Shown here: piece after piece, positions 1 to 9,767 of the stretch
Position numbering within the stretch: position 1 is the first letter of the stretch
How the letters are laid out: every line of letters starts with the position of its first letter
DNA from: Limanda limanda
Taxonomy: Eukaryota; Chordata; Actinopteri; Pleuronectiformes; Pleuronectidae
Length of the DNA: 64,000 nt
Direction: 5' to 3'
Assembly (NCBI RefSeq): GCF_963576545.1
Contig: NW_026870424.1
Span: 62,001 to 126,000 of the forward strand
Notes under the pieces: model-generated
The model's database searches: none
Told to the model about the DNA's origin: nothing
What the model saw: the letters and a program-made list of their open reading frames with translations, nothing else
Program-made: the position numbers and the translations under genes

Positions 1-166
1 GGAAAGTGGTTGCATCTGGACTAATTTGGGTCCTGCAGATCGATTGGTACCATCCCCGAGCTTGTACGATCTTCGGAAGAGGTCTACCGACGAAATTCCC
101 CCAAATCTGAGGAGATATTCTTGAATAACTTTTTTTGTGAAGGTCGGAAGGACTTGCAAGTAGGCT

Positions 167-188
167 CTACCCCCACTAAATGGGGTAG
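167..188. repeat. Perfect 7-bp inverted repeat with 8-nt loop in monomer A (example)
   Basis: The arms are CTACCCC and GGGGTAG, separated by CACTAAAT, at monomer positions 12-33. It could extrude as a small cruciform or fold in RNA. B has only a decayed version of the same positions. In the common GGGGTTGCG subclass of A the right arm is mismatched. In the CTACTCCC subclass (near 22427, 26609, 29986, 32562, 35294, 41099, 44461, 51866 and 56692) both arms are changed in ways that do not restore pairing. No compensatory change was seen, so conserved structure is not supported. Confidence 0.75.
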
Positions 189-206
189 CGCGCATCGATC
201 GGTACC
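188..206. repeat. Cluster of adjacent self-complementary hexamers in monomer A (example)
   Basis: GCGCGC, ATCGAT and GGTACC lie almost end to end, with one C before GGTACC, at monomer positions 33-51. B keeps ATCGAT and GGTACC with the same spacing. The pair therefore gives a near-monomer-length cut ladder for enzymes recognising these sites. Conservation is not strict: the CAGTACC subclass of A and the GATACC subclass of B have lost GGTACC. Confidence 0.7.
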
Positions 207-233
207 ATCCTTGAGCTTCTCCGACTTTCGGAA

Positions 234-254
234 GGGTTAGGGTTAGGGTTAGGG
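234..254 (+). repeat. Embedded telomere-like (TTAGGG)3 tract, four-run G-quadruplex motif (example)
   Basis: Four GGG runs separated by three TTA loops occupy monomer positions 79-99 of A. This is the core of the vertebrate-type telomeric G-quadruplex sequence. It recurs in A units throughout the window, always with the G-rich strand on +. Eleven A units have lost one TTAGGG and keep only three runs, and one unit has its fourth run broken at 20111, leaving about 275 intact four-run motifs. They are interstitial, separated by at least 142 bp of other sequence, so this is not a telomere itself. Confidence 0.93.
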
Positions 255-274
255 ATGAAAGCACATAGGAGAAA

Positions 275-318
275 GAGATATTCTTGAATAACTTTTTTTG
301 TGAAGGTCGGAGAGACTT
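275..318 (+). repeat. 44-bp box shared by A and B monomers (example in A)
   Basis: This box runs from GAGATATTC, through a T7 tract, to GGAGAGACTT. It ends every monomer of both types, and the example in B is at 593-636. It is identical between A and B, while the 79 bp on its other side differ at 29% of positions and the central modules do not align. Either frequent exchange (conversion or crossover) is focused here or the box is under constraint, for example as a protein-binding site. The sequence alone cannot separate these. Occasional variants occur: T to A after the T7 tract at ten sites in the right domain, and GGAGAAACTT, GGAGGGACTT or GGAAGGACTT ends in particular B lineages. Confidence 0.9.
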
Positions 319-481
319 GCAAGTAGGCTCTACCCCCACTAAATGGGGTAGCGCCCATCGATCGGTACCATCCTTGAGCTTCTCCGACTTTCGGAAGGGT
401 TAGGGTTAGGGTTAGGGATGAAAGCACATAGGAGAAAGAGATATTCTTGAATAACTTTTTTTGTGAAGGTCGGAGAGACTT

Positions 482-636
482 GGAAAGTGGTTGCATCTGG
501 ACTAATTTGGGTCCTGCGGATCGATTGGTACCATCCCCGAGCTTGTACGACCTTCGGAAGAGGTCGACCGACGAAATTCCCCCAAATCTGAGGAGATATT
601 CTTGAATAACTTTTTTTGTGAAGGTCGGAGAGACTT
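482..636 (+). repeat. Reference monomer B (155 bp, telomere-less type)
   Basis: B starts GGAAAGTGGTTGCATC. Positions 1-79 align without gaps to A with 56 identities. Divergence is concentrated in the first 37 positions (21/37) rather than the next 42 (35/42). Positions 80-111 are a 32-bp B-specific centre, from AGGTCGACCGACG through CCCCCAAATCTGAG, with no TTAGGG. Positions 112-155 are the shared 44-bp box. GC is 74/155, with nine CpG sites. B is never followed directly by another B in this window. The copies at 1 and 3523 carry CTGCAG, CGATCTTC and GGTCTACC in place of CTGCGG, CGACCTTC and GGTCGACC, which marks them as duplicates of each other. Confidence 0.95.
562..569. repeat. 8-bp palindrome GGTCGACC specific to the monomer B centre (example)
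   Basis: It lies at B positions 81-88, just where A and B stop aligning and where A has its telomere tract. It is changed to GGTCTACC in the copies at 1 and 3523 and to GGTTGACC in the copies at 51217 and 56043. It is a useful lineage marker; no function is implied. Confidence 0.7.
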
Positions 637-3522
637 GCAAGTAGGCTCTACCCCCACTAAATGGGGTAGCGCGCATCGATCGGTACCATCCTTGAGCTTC
701 TCCGACTTTCGGAAGGGTTAGGGTTAGGGTTAGGGATGAAAGCACATAGGAGAAAGAGATATTCTTGAATAACTTTTTTTGTGAAGGTCGGAGAGACTTG
801 GAAAGTGGTTGCATCTGGACTAATTTGGGTCCTGCGGATCGATTGGTACCATCCCCGAGCTTGTACGACCTTCGGAAGAGGTCGACCGACGAAATTCCCC
901 CAAATCTGAGGAGATATTCTTGAATAACTTTTTTTGTGAAGGTCGGAGAGACTTGCAAGTAGGCTCTACCCCCACTAAATGGGGTAGCGCGCATCGATCG
1001 GTACCATCCTTGAGCTTCTCCGACTTTCGGAAGGGTTAGGGTTAGGGTTAGGGATGAAAGCACATAGGAGAAAGAGATATTCTTGAATAACTTTTTTTGT
1101 GAAGGTCGGAGAGACTTGCAAGTAGGCTCTACCCCCACTAAATGGGGTAGCGCGCATCGATCGGTACCATCTTTGAGCTTCTCCGACTTTCGGAAGGGTT
1201 AGGGTTAGGGTTAGGGATGAAAGCACATAGGAGAAAGAGATATTCTTGAATAACTTTTTTTGTGAAGGTCGGAGAGACTTGGAAAGTGGTTGCATCTGGA
1301 CTAATTTGGGTCCTGCGGATCGATTGGTATCATCCCCGAGCTTGTACGACCTTCGGAAGAGGTCGACCGACGAAATTCCCCCAAATCTGAGGAGATATTC
1401 TTGAATAACTTTTTTTGTGAAGGTCGGAGGGACTTGCAAGTAGGCTCTACCCCCACTAAATGGGGTAGCGCGCATCGATCGGTACCATCCTTGAGCTTCT
1501 CCGACTTTCGGAAGGGTTAGGGTTAGGGTTAGGGATGAAAGCACATAGGAGAAAGAGATATTCTTGAATAACTTTTTTTGTGAAGGTCGGAGAGACTTGC
1601 AAGTAGGCTCTACCCCCACTAAATGGGGTAGCGCCCATCGATCGGTACCATCCTTGAGCTTCTCCGACTTTCGGAAGGGTTAGGGTTAGGGTTAGGGATG
1701 AAAGCACATAGGAGAAAGAGATATTCTTGAATAACTTTTTTTGTGAAGGTCGGAGAGACTTGGAAAGTGGTTGCATCTGGACTAATTTGGGTCCTGCGGA
1801 TCGATTGGTACCATCCCCGAGCTTGTACGACCTTCGGAAGAGGTCGACCGACGAAATTCCCCCAAACCTGAGGAGATATTCTTGAATAACTTTTTTTGTG
1901 AAGGTCGGAGAGACTTGCAAGTAGGCTCTACCCCCACTAAATGGGGTAGCGCGCATCGATCGGTACCATCCTTGAGCTTCTCCGACTTTCGGAAGGGTTA
2001 GGGTTAGGGTTAGGGATGAAAGCACATAGGAGAAAGAGATATTCTTGAATAACTTTTTTTGTGAAGGTCGGAGAGACTTGCAAGTAGGCTCTACCCCCAC
2101 TAAATGGGGTAGCGCCCATCGATCGGTACCATCCTTGAGCTTCTCCGACTTTCGGAAGGGTTAGGGTTAGGGTTAGGGATGAAAGCACATAGGAGAAAGA
2201 GATATTCTTGAATAACTTTTTTTGTGAAGGTCGGAGAGACTTGGAAAGTGGTTGCATCTGGACTAATTTGGGTCCTGCGGATCGATTGGTACCATCCCCG
2301 AGCTTGTACGACCTTCGGAAGAGGTCGACCGGCGAAATTCCCCCAAACCTGAGGAGATATTCTTGAATAACTTTTTTTGTGAAGGTCGGAGAGACTTGCA
2401 AGTAGGCTCTACCCCCACTAAATGGGGTAGCGCGCATCGATCGGTACCATCCTTGAGCTTCTCCGACTTTCGGAAGGGTTAGGGTTAGGGTTAGGGATGA
2501 AAGCACATAGGAGAAAGAGATATTCTTGAATAACTTTTTTTGTGAAGGTCGGAGAGACTTGCAAGTAGGCTCTACCCCCACTAAATGGGGTAGCGCCCAT
2601 CGATCGGTACCATCCTTGAGCTTCTCCGACTTTCGGAAGGGTTAGGGTTAGGGTTAGGGATGAAAGCACATAGGAGAAAGAGATATTCTTGAATAACTTT
2701 TTTTGTGAAGGTCGGAGAGACTTGGAAAGTGGTTGCATCTGGACTAATTTGGGTCCTGCGGATCGATTGGTACCATCCCCGAGCTTGTACGACCTTCGGA
2801 AGAGGTCGACCGACGAAATTCCCCCAAACCTGAGGAGATATTCTTGAATAACTTTTTTTGTGAAGGTCGGAGAGACTTGCAAGTAGGCTCTACCCCCACT
2901 AAATGGGGTAGCGCGCATCGATCGGTACCATCCTTGAGCTTCTCCGACTTTCGGAAGGGTTAGGGTTAGGGTTAGGGATGAAAGCACATAGGAGAAAGAG
3001 ATATTCTTGAATAACTTTTTTTGTGAAGGTCGGAGAGACTTGCAAGTAGGCTCTACCCCCACTAAATGGGGTAGCGCGCATCGATCGGTACCATCTTTGA
3101 GCTTCTCCGACTTTCGGAAGGGTTAGGGTTAGGGTTAGGGATGAAAGCACATAGGAGAAAGAGATATTCTTGAATAACTTTTTTTGTGAAGGTCGGAGAG
3201 ACTTGGAAAGTGGTTGCATCTGGACTAATTTGGGTCCTGCGGATCGATTGGTACCATCCCCGAGCTTGTACGACCTTCGGAAGAGGTCGACCGACGAAAT
3301 TCCCCCAAATCTGAGGAGATATTCTTGAATAACTTTTTTTGTGAAGGTCGGAGAGACTTGCAAGTAGGCTCTACCCCCACTAAATGGGGTAGCGCGCATC
3401 GATCGGTACCATTCTTGAGCTTCTCCGACTTTCGGAAGGGTTAGGGTTAGGGTTAGGGATGAAAGCACATAGGAGAAAGAGATATTCTTGAATAACTTTT
3501 TTTGTGAAGGTCGGAGAGACTT

Positions 3523-6500
3523 GGAAAGTGGTTGCATCTGGACTAATTTGGGTCCTGCAGATCGATTGGTACCATCCCCGAGCTTGTACGATCTTCGGAA
3601 GAGGTCTACCGACGAAATTCCCCCAAATCTGAGGAGATATTCTTGAATAACTTTTTTTGTGAAGGTCGGAAGGACTTGCAAGTAGGCTCTACCCCCACTA
3701 AATGGGGTAGCGCGCATCGATCGGTACCATCCTTGAGCTTCTCCGACTTTCGGAAGGGTTAGGGTTAGGGTTAGGGATGAAAGCACATAGGAGAAAGAGA
3801 TATTCTTGAATAACTTTTTTTGTGAAGGTCGGAGAGACTTGCAAGTAGGCTCTACCCCCACTAAATGGGGTAGCGCCCATCGATCGGTACCATCCTTGAG
3901 CTTCTCCGACTTTCGGAAGGGTTAGGGTTAGGGTTAGGGATGAAAGCACATAGGAGAAAGAGATATTCTTGAATAACTTTTTTTGTGAAGGTCGGAGAGA
4001 CTTGGAAAGTGGTTGCATCTGGACTAATTTGGGTCCTGCGGATCGATTGGTACCATCCCCGAGCTTGTACGACCTTCGGAAGAGGTCGACCGACGAAATT
4101 CCCCCAAATCTGAGGAGATATTCTTGAATAACTTTTTTTGTGAAGGTCGGAGAGACTTGCAAGTAGGCTCTACCCCCACTAAATGGGGTAGCGCGCATCG
4201 ATCGGTACCATCCTTGAGCTTCTCCGACTTTCGGAAGGGTTAGGGTTAGGGTTAGGGATGAAAGCACATAGGAGAAAGAGATATTCTTGAATAACTTTTT
4301 TTGTGAAGGTCGGAGAGACTTGGAAAGTGGTTGCATCTGGACTAATTTGGGTCCTGCGGATCGATTGGTACCATCCCCGAGCTTGTACGACCTTCGGAAG
4401 AGGTCGACCGACGAAATTCCCCCAAATCTGAGGAGATATTCTTGAATAACTTTTTTTGTGAAGGTCGGAGAGACTTGCAAGTAGGCTCTACCCCCACTAA
4501 ATGGGGTAGCGCGCATCGATCGGTACCATCCTTGAGCTTCTCCGACTTTCGGAAGGGTTAGGGTTAGGGTTAGGGATGAAAGCACATAGGAGAAAGAGAT
4601 ATTCTTGAATAACTTTTTTTGTGAAGGTCGGAGAGACTTGCAAGTAGGCTCTACCCCCACTAAATGGGGTAGCGCGCATCGATCGGTACCATCTTTGAGC
4701 TTCTCCGACTTTCGGAAGGGTTAGGGTTAGGGTTAGGGATGAAAGCACATAGGAGAAAGAGATATTCTTGAATAACTTTTTTTGTGAAGGTCGGAGAGAC
4801 TTGGAAAGTGGTTGCATCTGGACTAATTTGGGTCCTGCGGATCGATTGGTATCATCCCCGAGCTTGTACGACCTTCGGAAGAGGTCGACCGACGAAATTC
4901 CCCCAAATCTGAGGAGATATTCTTGAATAACTTTTTTTGTGAAGGTCGGAGGGACTTGCAAGTAGGCTCTACCCCCACTAAATGGGGTAGCGCGCATCGA
5001 TCGGTACCATCCTTGAGCTTCTCCGACTTTCGGAAGGGTTAGGGTTAGGGTTAGGGATGAAAGCACATAGGAGAAAGAGATATTCTTGAATAACTTTTTT
5101 TGTGAAGGTCGGAGAGACTTGCAAGTAGGCTCTACCCCCACTAAATGGGGTAGCGCCCATCGATCGGTACCATCCTTGAGCTTCTCCGACTTTCGGAAGG
5201 GTTAGGGTTAGGGTTAGGGATGAAAGCACATAGGAGAAAGAGATATTCTTGAATAACTTTTTTTGTGAAGGTCGGAGAGACTTGGAAAGTGGTTGCATCT
5301 GGACTAATTTGGGTCCTGCGGATCGATTGGTACCATCCCCGAGCTTGTACGACCTTCGGAAGAGGTCGACCGACGAAATTCCCCCAAACCTGAGGAGATA
5401 TTCTTGAATAACTTTTTTTGTGAAGGTCGGAGAGACTTGCAAGTAGGCTCTACCCCCACTAAATGGGGTAGCGCGCATCGATCGGTACCATCCTTGAGCT
5501 TCTCCGACTTTCGGAAGGGTTAGGGTTAGGGTTAGGGATGAAAGCACATAGGAGAAAGAGATATTCTTGAATAACTTTTTTTGTGAAGGTCGGAGAGACT
5601 TGCAAGTAGGCTCTACCCCCACTAAATGGGGTAGCGCCCATCGATCGGTACCATCCTTGAGCTTCTCCGACTTTCGGAAGGGTTAGGGTTAGGGTTAGGG
5701 ATGAAAGCACATAGGAGAAAGAGATATTCTTGAATAACTTTTTTTGTGAAGGTCGGAGAGACTTGGAAAGTGGTTGCATCTGGACTAATTTGGGTCCTGC
5801 GGATCGATTGGTACCATCCCCGAGCTTGTACGACCTTCGGAAGAGGTCGACCGGCGAAATTCCCCCAAACCTGAGGAGATATTCTTGAATAACTTTTTTT
5901 GTGAAGGTCGGAGAGACTTGCAAGTAGGCTCTACCCCCACTAAATGGGGTAGCGCGCATCGATCGGTACCATCCTTGAGCTTCTCCGACTTTCGGAAGGG
6001 TTAGGGTTAGGGTTAGGGATGAAAGCACATAGGAGAAAGAGATATTCTTGAATAACTTTTTTTGTGAAGGTCGGAGAGACTTGCAAGTAGGCTCTACCCC
6101 CACTAAATGGGGTAGCGCCCATCGATCGGTACCATCCTTGAGCTTCTCCGACTTTCGGAAGGGTTAGGGTTAGGGTTAGGGATGAAAGCACATAGGAGAA
6201 AGAGATATTCTTGAATAACTTTTTTTGTGAAGGTCGGAGAGACTTGGAAAGTGGTTGCATCTGGACTAATTTGGGTCCTGCGGATCGATTGGTACCATCC
6301 CCGAGCTTGTACGACCTTCGGAAGAGGTCGACCGACGAAATTCCCCCAAACCTGAGGAGATATTCTTGAATAACTTTTTTTGTGAAGGTCGGAGAGACTT
6401 GCAAGTAGGCTCTACCCCCACTAAATGGGGTAGCGCGCATCGATCGGTACCATCCTTGAGCTTCTCCGACTTTCGGAAGGGTTAGGGTTAGGGTTAGGGA

Positions 6501-7044
6501 TGAAAGCACATAGGAGAAAGAGATATTCTTGAATAACTTTTTTTGTGAAGGTCGGAGAGACTTGCAAGTAGGCTCTACCCCCACTAAATGGGGTAGCGCG
6601 CATCGATCGGTACCATCTTTGAGCTTCTCCGACTTTCGGAAGGGTTAGGGTTAGGGTTAGGGATGAAAGCACATAGGAGAAAGAGATATTCTTGAATAAC
6701 TTTTTTTGTGAAGGTCGGAGAGACTTGGAAAGTGGTTGCATCTGGACTAATTTGGGTCCTGCGGATCGATTGGTACCATCCCCGAGCTTGTACGACCTTC
6801 GGAAGAGGTCGACCGACGAAATTCCCCCAAATCTGAGGAGATATTCTTGAATAACTTTTTTTGTGAAGGTCGGAGAGACTTGCAAGTAGGCTCTACCCCC
6901 ACTAAATGGGGTAGCGCGCATCGATCGGTACCATCCTTGAGCTTCTCCGACTTTCGGAAGGGTTAGGGTTAGGGTTAGGGATGAAAGCACATAGGAGAAA
7001 GAGATATTCTTGAATAACTTTTTTTGTGAAGGTCGGAGAGACTT
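3523..7044 (+). repeat. 3522-bp higher-order block, copy 2
   Basis: This block has the same A-run pattern as 1-3522. Similarity weakens near its right end: position 3412 has ACCATTCTTG, where the counterpart near 6934 has ACCATCCTTG. The B that follows copy 2 (7045) belongs to the GGTATCATCC lineage rather than to the marked B seen at 1 and 3523. The duplication is therefore tandem with a mosaic boundary. Confidence 0.82.
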
Positions 7045-8006
7045 GGAAAGTGGTTGCATCTGGACTAATTTGGGTCCTGCGGATCGATTGGTATCATCCC
7101 CGAGCTTGTACGACCTTCGGAAGAGGTCGACCGACGAAATTCCCCCAAATCTGAGGAGATATTCTTGAATAACTTTTTTTGTGAAGGTCGGAGGGACTTG
7201 CAAGTAGGCTCTACCCCCACTAAATGGGGTAGCGCGCATCGATCGGTACCATCCTTGAGCTTCTCCGACTTTCGGAAGGGTTAGGGTTAGGGTTAGGGAT
7301 GAAAGCACATAGGAGAAAGAGATATTCTTGAATAACTTTTTTTGTGAAGGTCGGAGAGACTTGCAAGTAGGCTCTACCCCCACTAAATGGGGTAGCGCCC
7401 ATCGATCGGTACCATCCTTGAGCTTCTCCGACTTTCGGAAGGGTTAGGGTTAGGGTTAGGGATGAAAGCACATAGGAGAAAGAGATATTCTTGAATAACT
7501 TTTTTTGTGAAGGTCGGAGAGACTTGGAAAGTGGGTGCATCTGGACTAATTTGGGTCCTGCGGATCGATTGGTACCATCCCCGAGCTTGTACGACCTTCG
7601 GAAGAGGTCGACCGACGAAATTCCCCCAAACCTGAGGAGATATTCTTGAATAACTTTTTTTGTGAAGGTCGGAGAGACTTGCAAGTAGGCTCTACCCCCA
7701 CTAAATGGGGTAGCGCGCATCGATCGGTACCATCCTTGAGCTTCTCCGACTTTCGGAAGGGTTAGGGTTAGGGTTAGGGATGAAAGCACATAGGAGAAAG
7801 AGATATTCTTGAATAACTTTTTTTGTGAAGGTCGGAGAGACTTGCAAGTAGGCTCTACCCCCACTAAATGGGGTAGCGCGCATCGATCGGTACCATCCTT
7901 GAGCTTCTCCGACTTTCGGAAGGGTTAGGGTTAGGGTTAGGGATGAAAGCACATAGGAGAAAGAGATATTCTTGAATAACTTTTTTTGTGAAGGTCGGAG
8001 AGACTT
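6246..8006 (+). repeat. 1761-bp higher-order block, copy 1 (7 A + 4 B)
   Basis: The A-run pattern is 2,1,2,2. It contains B 7526 with the rare GTGGGTGCAT variant, which recurs only in B 9287 at exactly +1761, and B 7045 with GGTATCATCC, recurring in B 8806. It overlaps the end of the 3522-bp copy 2, so successive exchanges had different register. Confidence 0.83.
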
Positions 8007-9767
8007 GGAAAGTGGTTGCATCTGGACTAATTTGGGTCCTGCGGATCGATTGGTACCATCCCCGAGCTTGTACGACCTTCGGAAGAGGTCGACCGACGAA
8101 ATTCCCCCAAACCTGAGGAGATATTCTTGAATAACTTTTTTTGTGAAGGTCGGAGAGACTTGCAAGTAGGCTCTACCCCCACTAAATGGGGTAGCGCGCA
8201 TCGATCGGTACCATCCTTGAGCTTCTCCGACTTTCGGAAGGGTTAGGGTTAGGGTTAGGGATGAAAGCACATAGGAGAAAGAGATATTCTTGAATAACTT
8301 TTTTTGTGAAGGTCGGAGAGACTTGCAAGTAGGCTCTACCCCCACTAAATGGGGTAGCGCGCATCGATCGGTACCATCTTTGAGCTTCTCCGACTTTCGG
8401 AAGGGTTAGGGTTAGGGTTAGGGATGAAAGCACATAGGAGAAAGAGATATTCTTGAATAACTTTTTTTGTGAAGGTCGGAGAGACTTGGAAAGTGGTTGC
8501 ATCTGGACTAATTTGGGTCCTGCGGATCGATTGGTACCATCCCCGAGCTTGTACGACCTTCGGAAGAGGTCGACCGACGAAATTCCCCCAAATCTGAGGA
8601 GATATTCTTGAATAACTTTTTTTGTGAAGGTCGGAGAGACTTGCAAGTAGGCTCTACCCCCACTAAATGGGGTAGCGCGCATCGATCGGTACCATCCTTG
8701 AGCTTCTCCGACTTTCGGAAGGGTTAGGGTTAGGGTTAGGGATGAAAGCACATAGGAGAAAGAGATATTCTTGAATAACTTTTTTTGTGAAGGTCGGAGA
8801 GACTTGGAAAGTGGTTGCATCTGGACTAATTTGGGTCCTGCGGATCGATTGGTATCATCCCCGAGCTTGTACGACCTTCGGAAGAGGTCGACCGACGAAA
8901 TTCCCCCAAATCTGAGGAGATATTCTTGAATAACTTTTTTTGTGAAGGTCGGAGGGACTTGCAAGTAGGCTCTACCCCCACTAAATGGGGTAGCGCGCAT
9001 CGATCGGTACCATCCTTGAGCTTCTCCGACTTTCGGAAGGGTTAGGGTTAGGGTTAGGGATGAAAGCACATAGGAGAAAGAGATATTCTTGAATAACTTT
9101 TTTTGTGAAGGTCGGAGAGACTTGCAAGTAGGCTCTACCCCCACTAAATGGGGTAGCGCCCATCGATCGGTACCATCCTTGAGCTTCTCCGACTTTCGGA
9201 AGGGTTAGGGTTAGGGTTAGGGATGAAAGCACATAGGAGAAAGAGATATTCTTGAATAACTTTTTTTGTGAAGGTCGGAGAGACTTGGAAAGTGGGTGCA
9301 TCTGGACTAATTTGGGTCCTGCGGATCGATTGGTACCATCCCCGAGCTTGTACGACCTTCGGAAGAGGTCGACCGACGAAATTCCCCCAAACCTGAGGAG
9401 ATATTCTTGAATAACTTTTTTTGTGAAGGTCGGAGAGACTTGCAAGTAGGCTCTACCCCCACTAAATGGGGTAGCGCGCATCGATCGGTACCATCCTTGA
9501 GCTTCTCCGACTTTCGGAAGGGTTAGGGTTAGGGTTAGGGATGAAAGCACATAGGAGAAAGAGATATTCTTGAATAACTTTTTTTGTGAAGGTCGGAGAG
9601 ACTTGCAAGTAGGCTCTACCCCCACTAAATGGGGTAGCGCGCATCGATCGGTACCATCCTTGAGCTTCTCCGACTTTCGGAAGGGTTAGGGTTAGGGTTA
9701 GGGATGAAAGCACATAGGAGAAAGAGATATTCTTGAATAACTTTTTTTGTGAAGGTCGGAGAGACTT
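8007..9767 (+). repeat. 1761-bp higher-order block, copy 2
   Basis: This block matches 6246-8006 unit by unit, including the rare GTGGGTGCAT in B 9287. It is followed by one extra A (9768-9930), which makes a run of three A before B 9931. The matching variants continue to roughly the A unit at 9605. Confidence 0.82.

Larger units (their letters stand above)
156..318 (+). repeat. Reference monomer A (163 bp, telomere-motif type)
   Basis: This is the first complete A unit. Monomer positions 1-79 form the left part shared in ancestry with B. It starts GCAAGTAGG, holds a hairpin at 12-33 and a run of palindromic hexamers at 33-51, and ends CTTTCGGAAG. Positions 80-119 are the A-specific centre: the TTAGGG tract, then ATGAAAGCACATAGGAGAAA. 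Positions 120-163 are the 44-bp box identical in B. GC is 77/163. G (47) exceeds C (30) on this strand. Seven CpG sites are present, against about 8.7 expected from composition. A is the majority unit (287 copies) and occurs in uninterrupted runs of 1 to 7 between B units. Unit boundaries are my convention, chosen where A and B diverge after the shared box. Confidence 0.95.
1..3522 (+). repeat. 3522-bp higher-order block, copy 1 (14 A + 8 B)
   Basis: The block starts with the marked B unit (CTGCAG, GGTCTACC) at the window edge, and the same marked B recurs at 3523. Diagnostic variants repeat at an offset of exactly 3522: GGTATCATCC in B 1281 and 4803, CATCTTTGAG in A 1118 and 4640, and ACCGGCGAAA in B 2243 and 5765. 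Because it begins at base 1, the true left edge may lie outside the window. Confidence 0.85.

Noticed and set aside
188..206. Palindromic hexamer cluster as a conserved operator
   Set aside because: Large subclasses of both A (CAGTACC) and B (GATACC) have lost the GGTACC element and are themselves amplified, so strict conservation is not supported.
234..254. True telomere or chromosome end
   Set aside because: Only three TTAGGG units per tract, always followed by satellite sequence; no extended terminal array in the window.
156..318. Tandemly repeated small RNA or tRNA gene in monomer A
   Set aside because: No A-box/B-box pair, cloverleaf or Pol III gene structure found; the T7 tract in the 44-bp box could mimic a Pol III terminator but lies in both monomers without an upstream promoter that I can identify.
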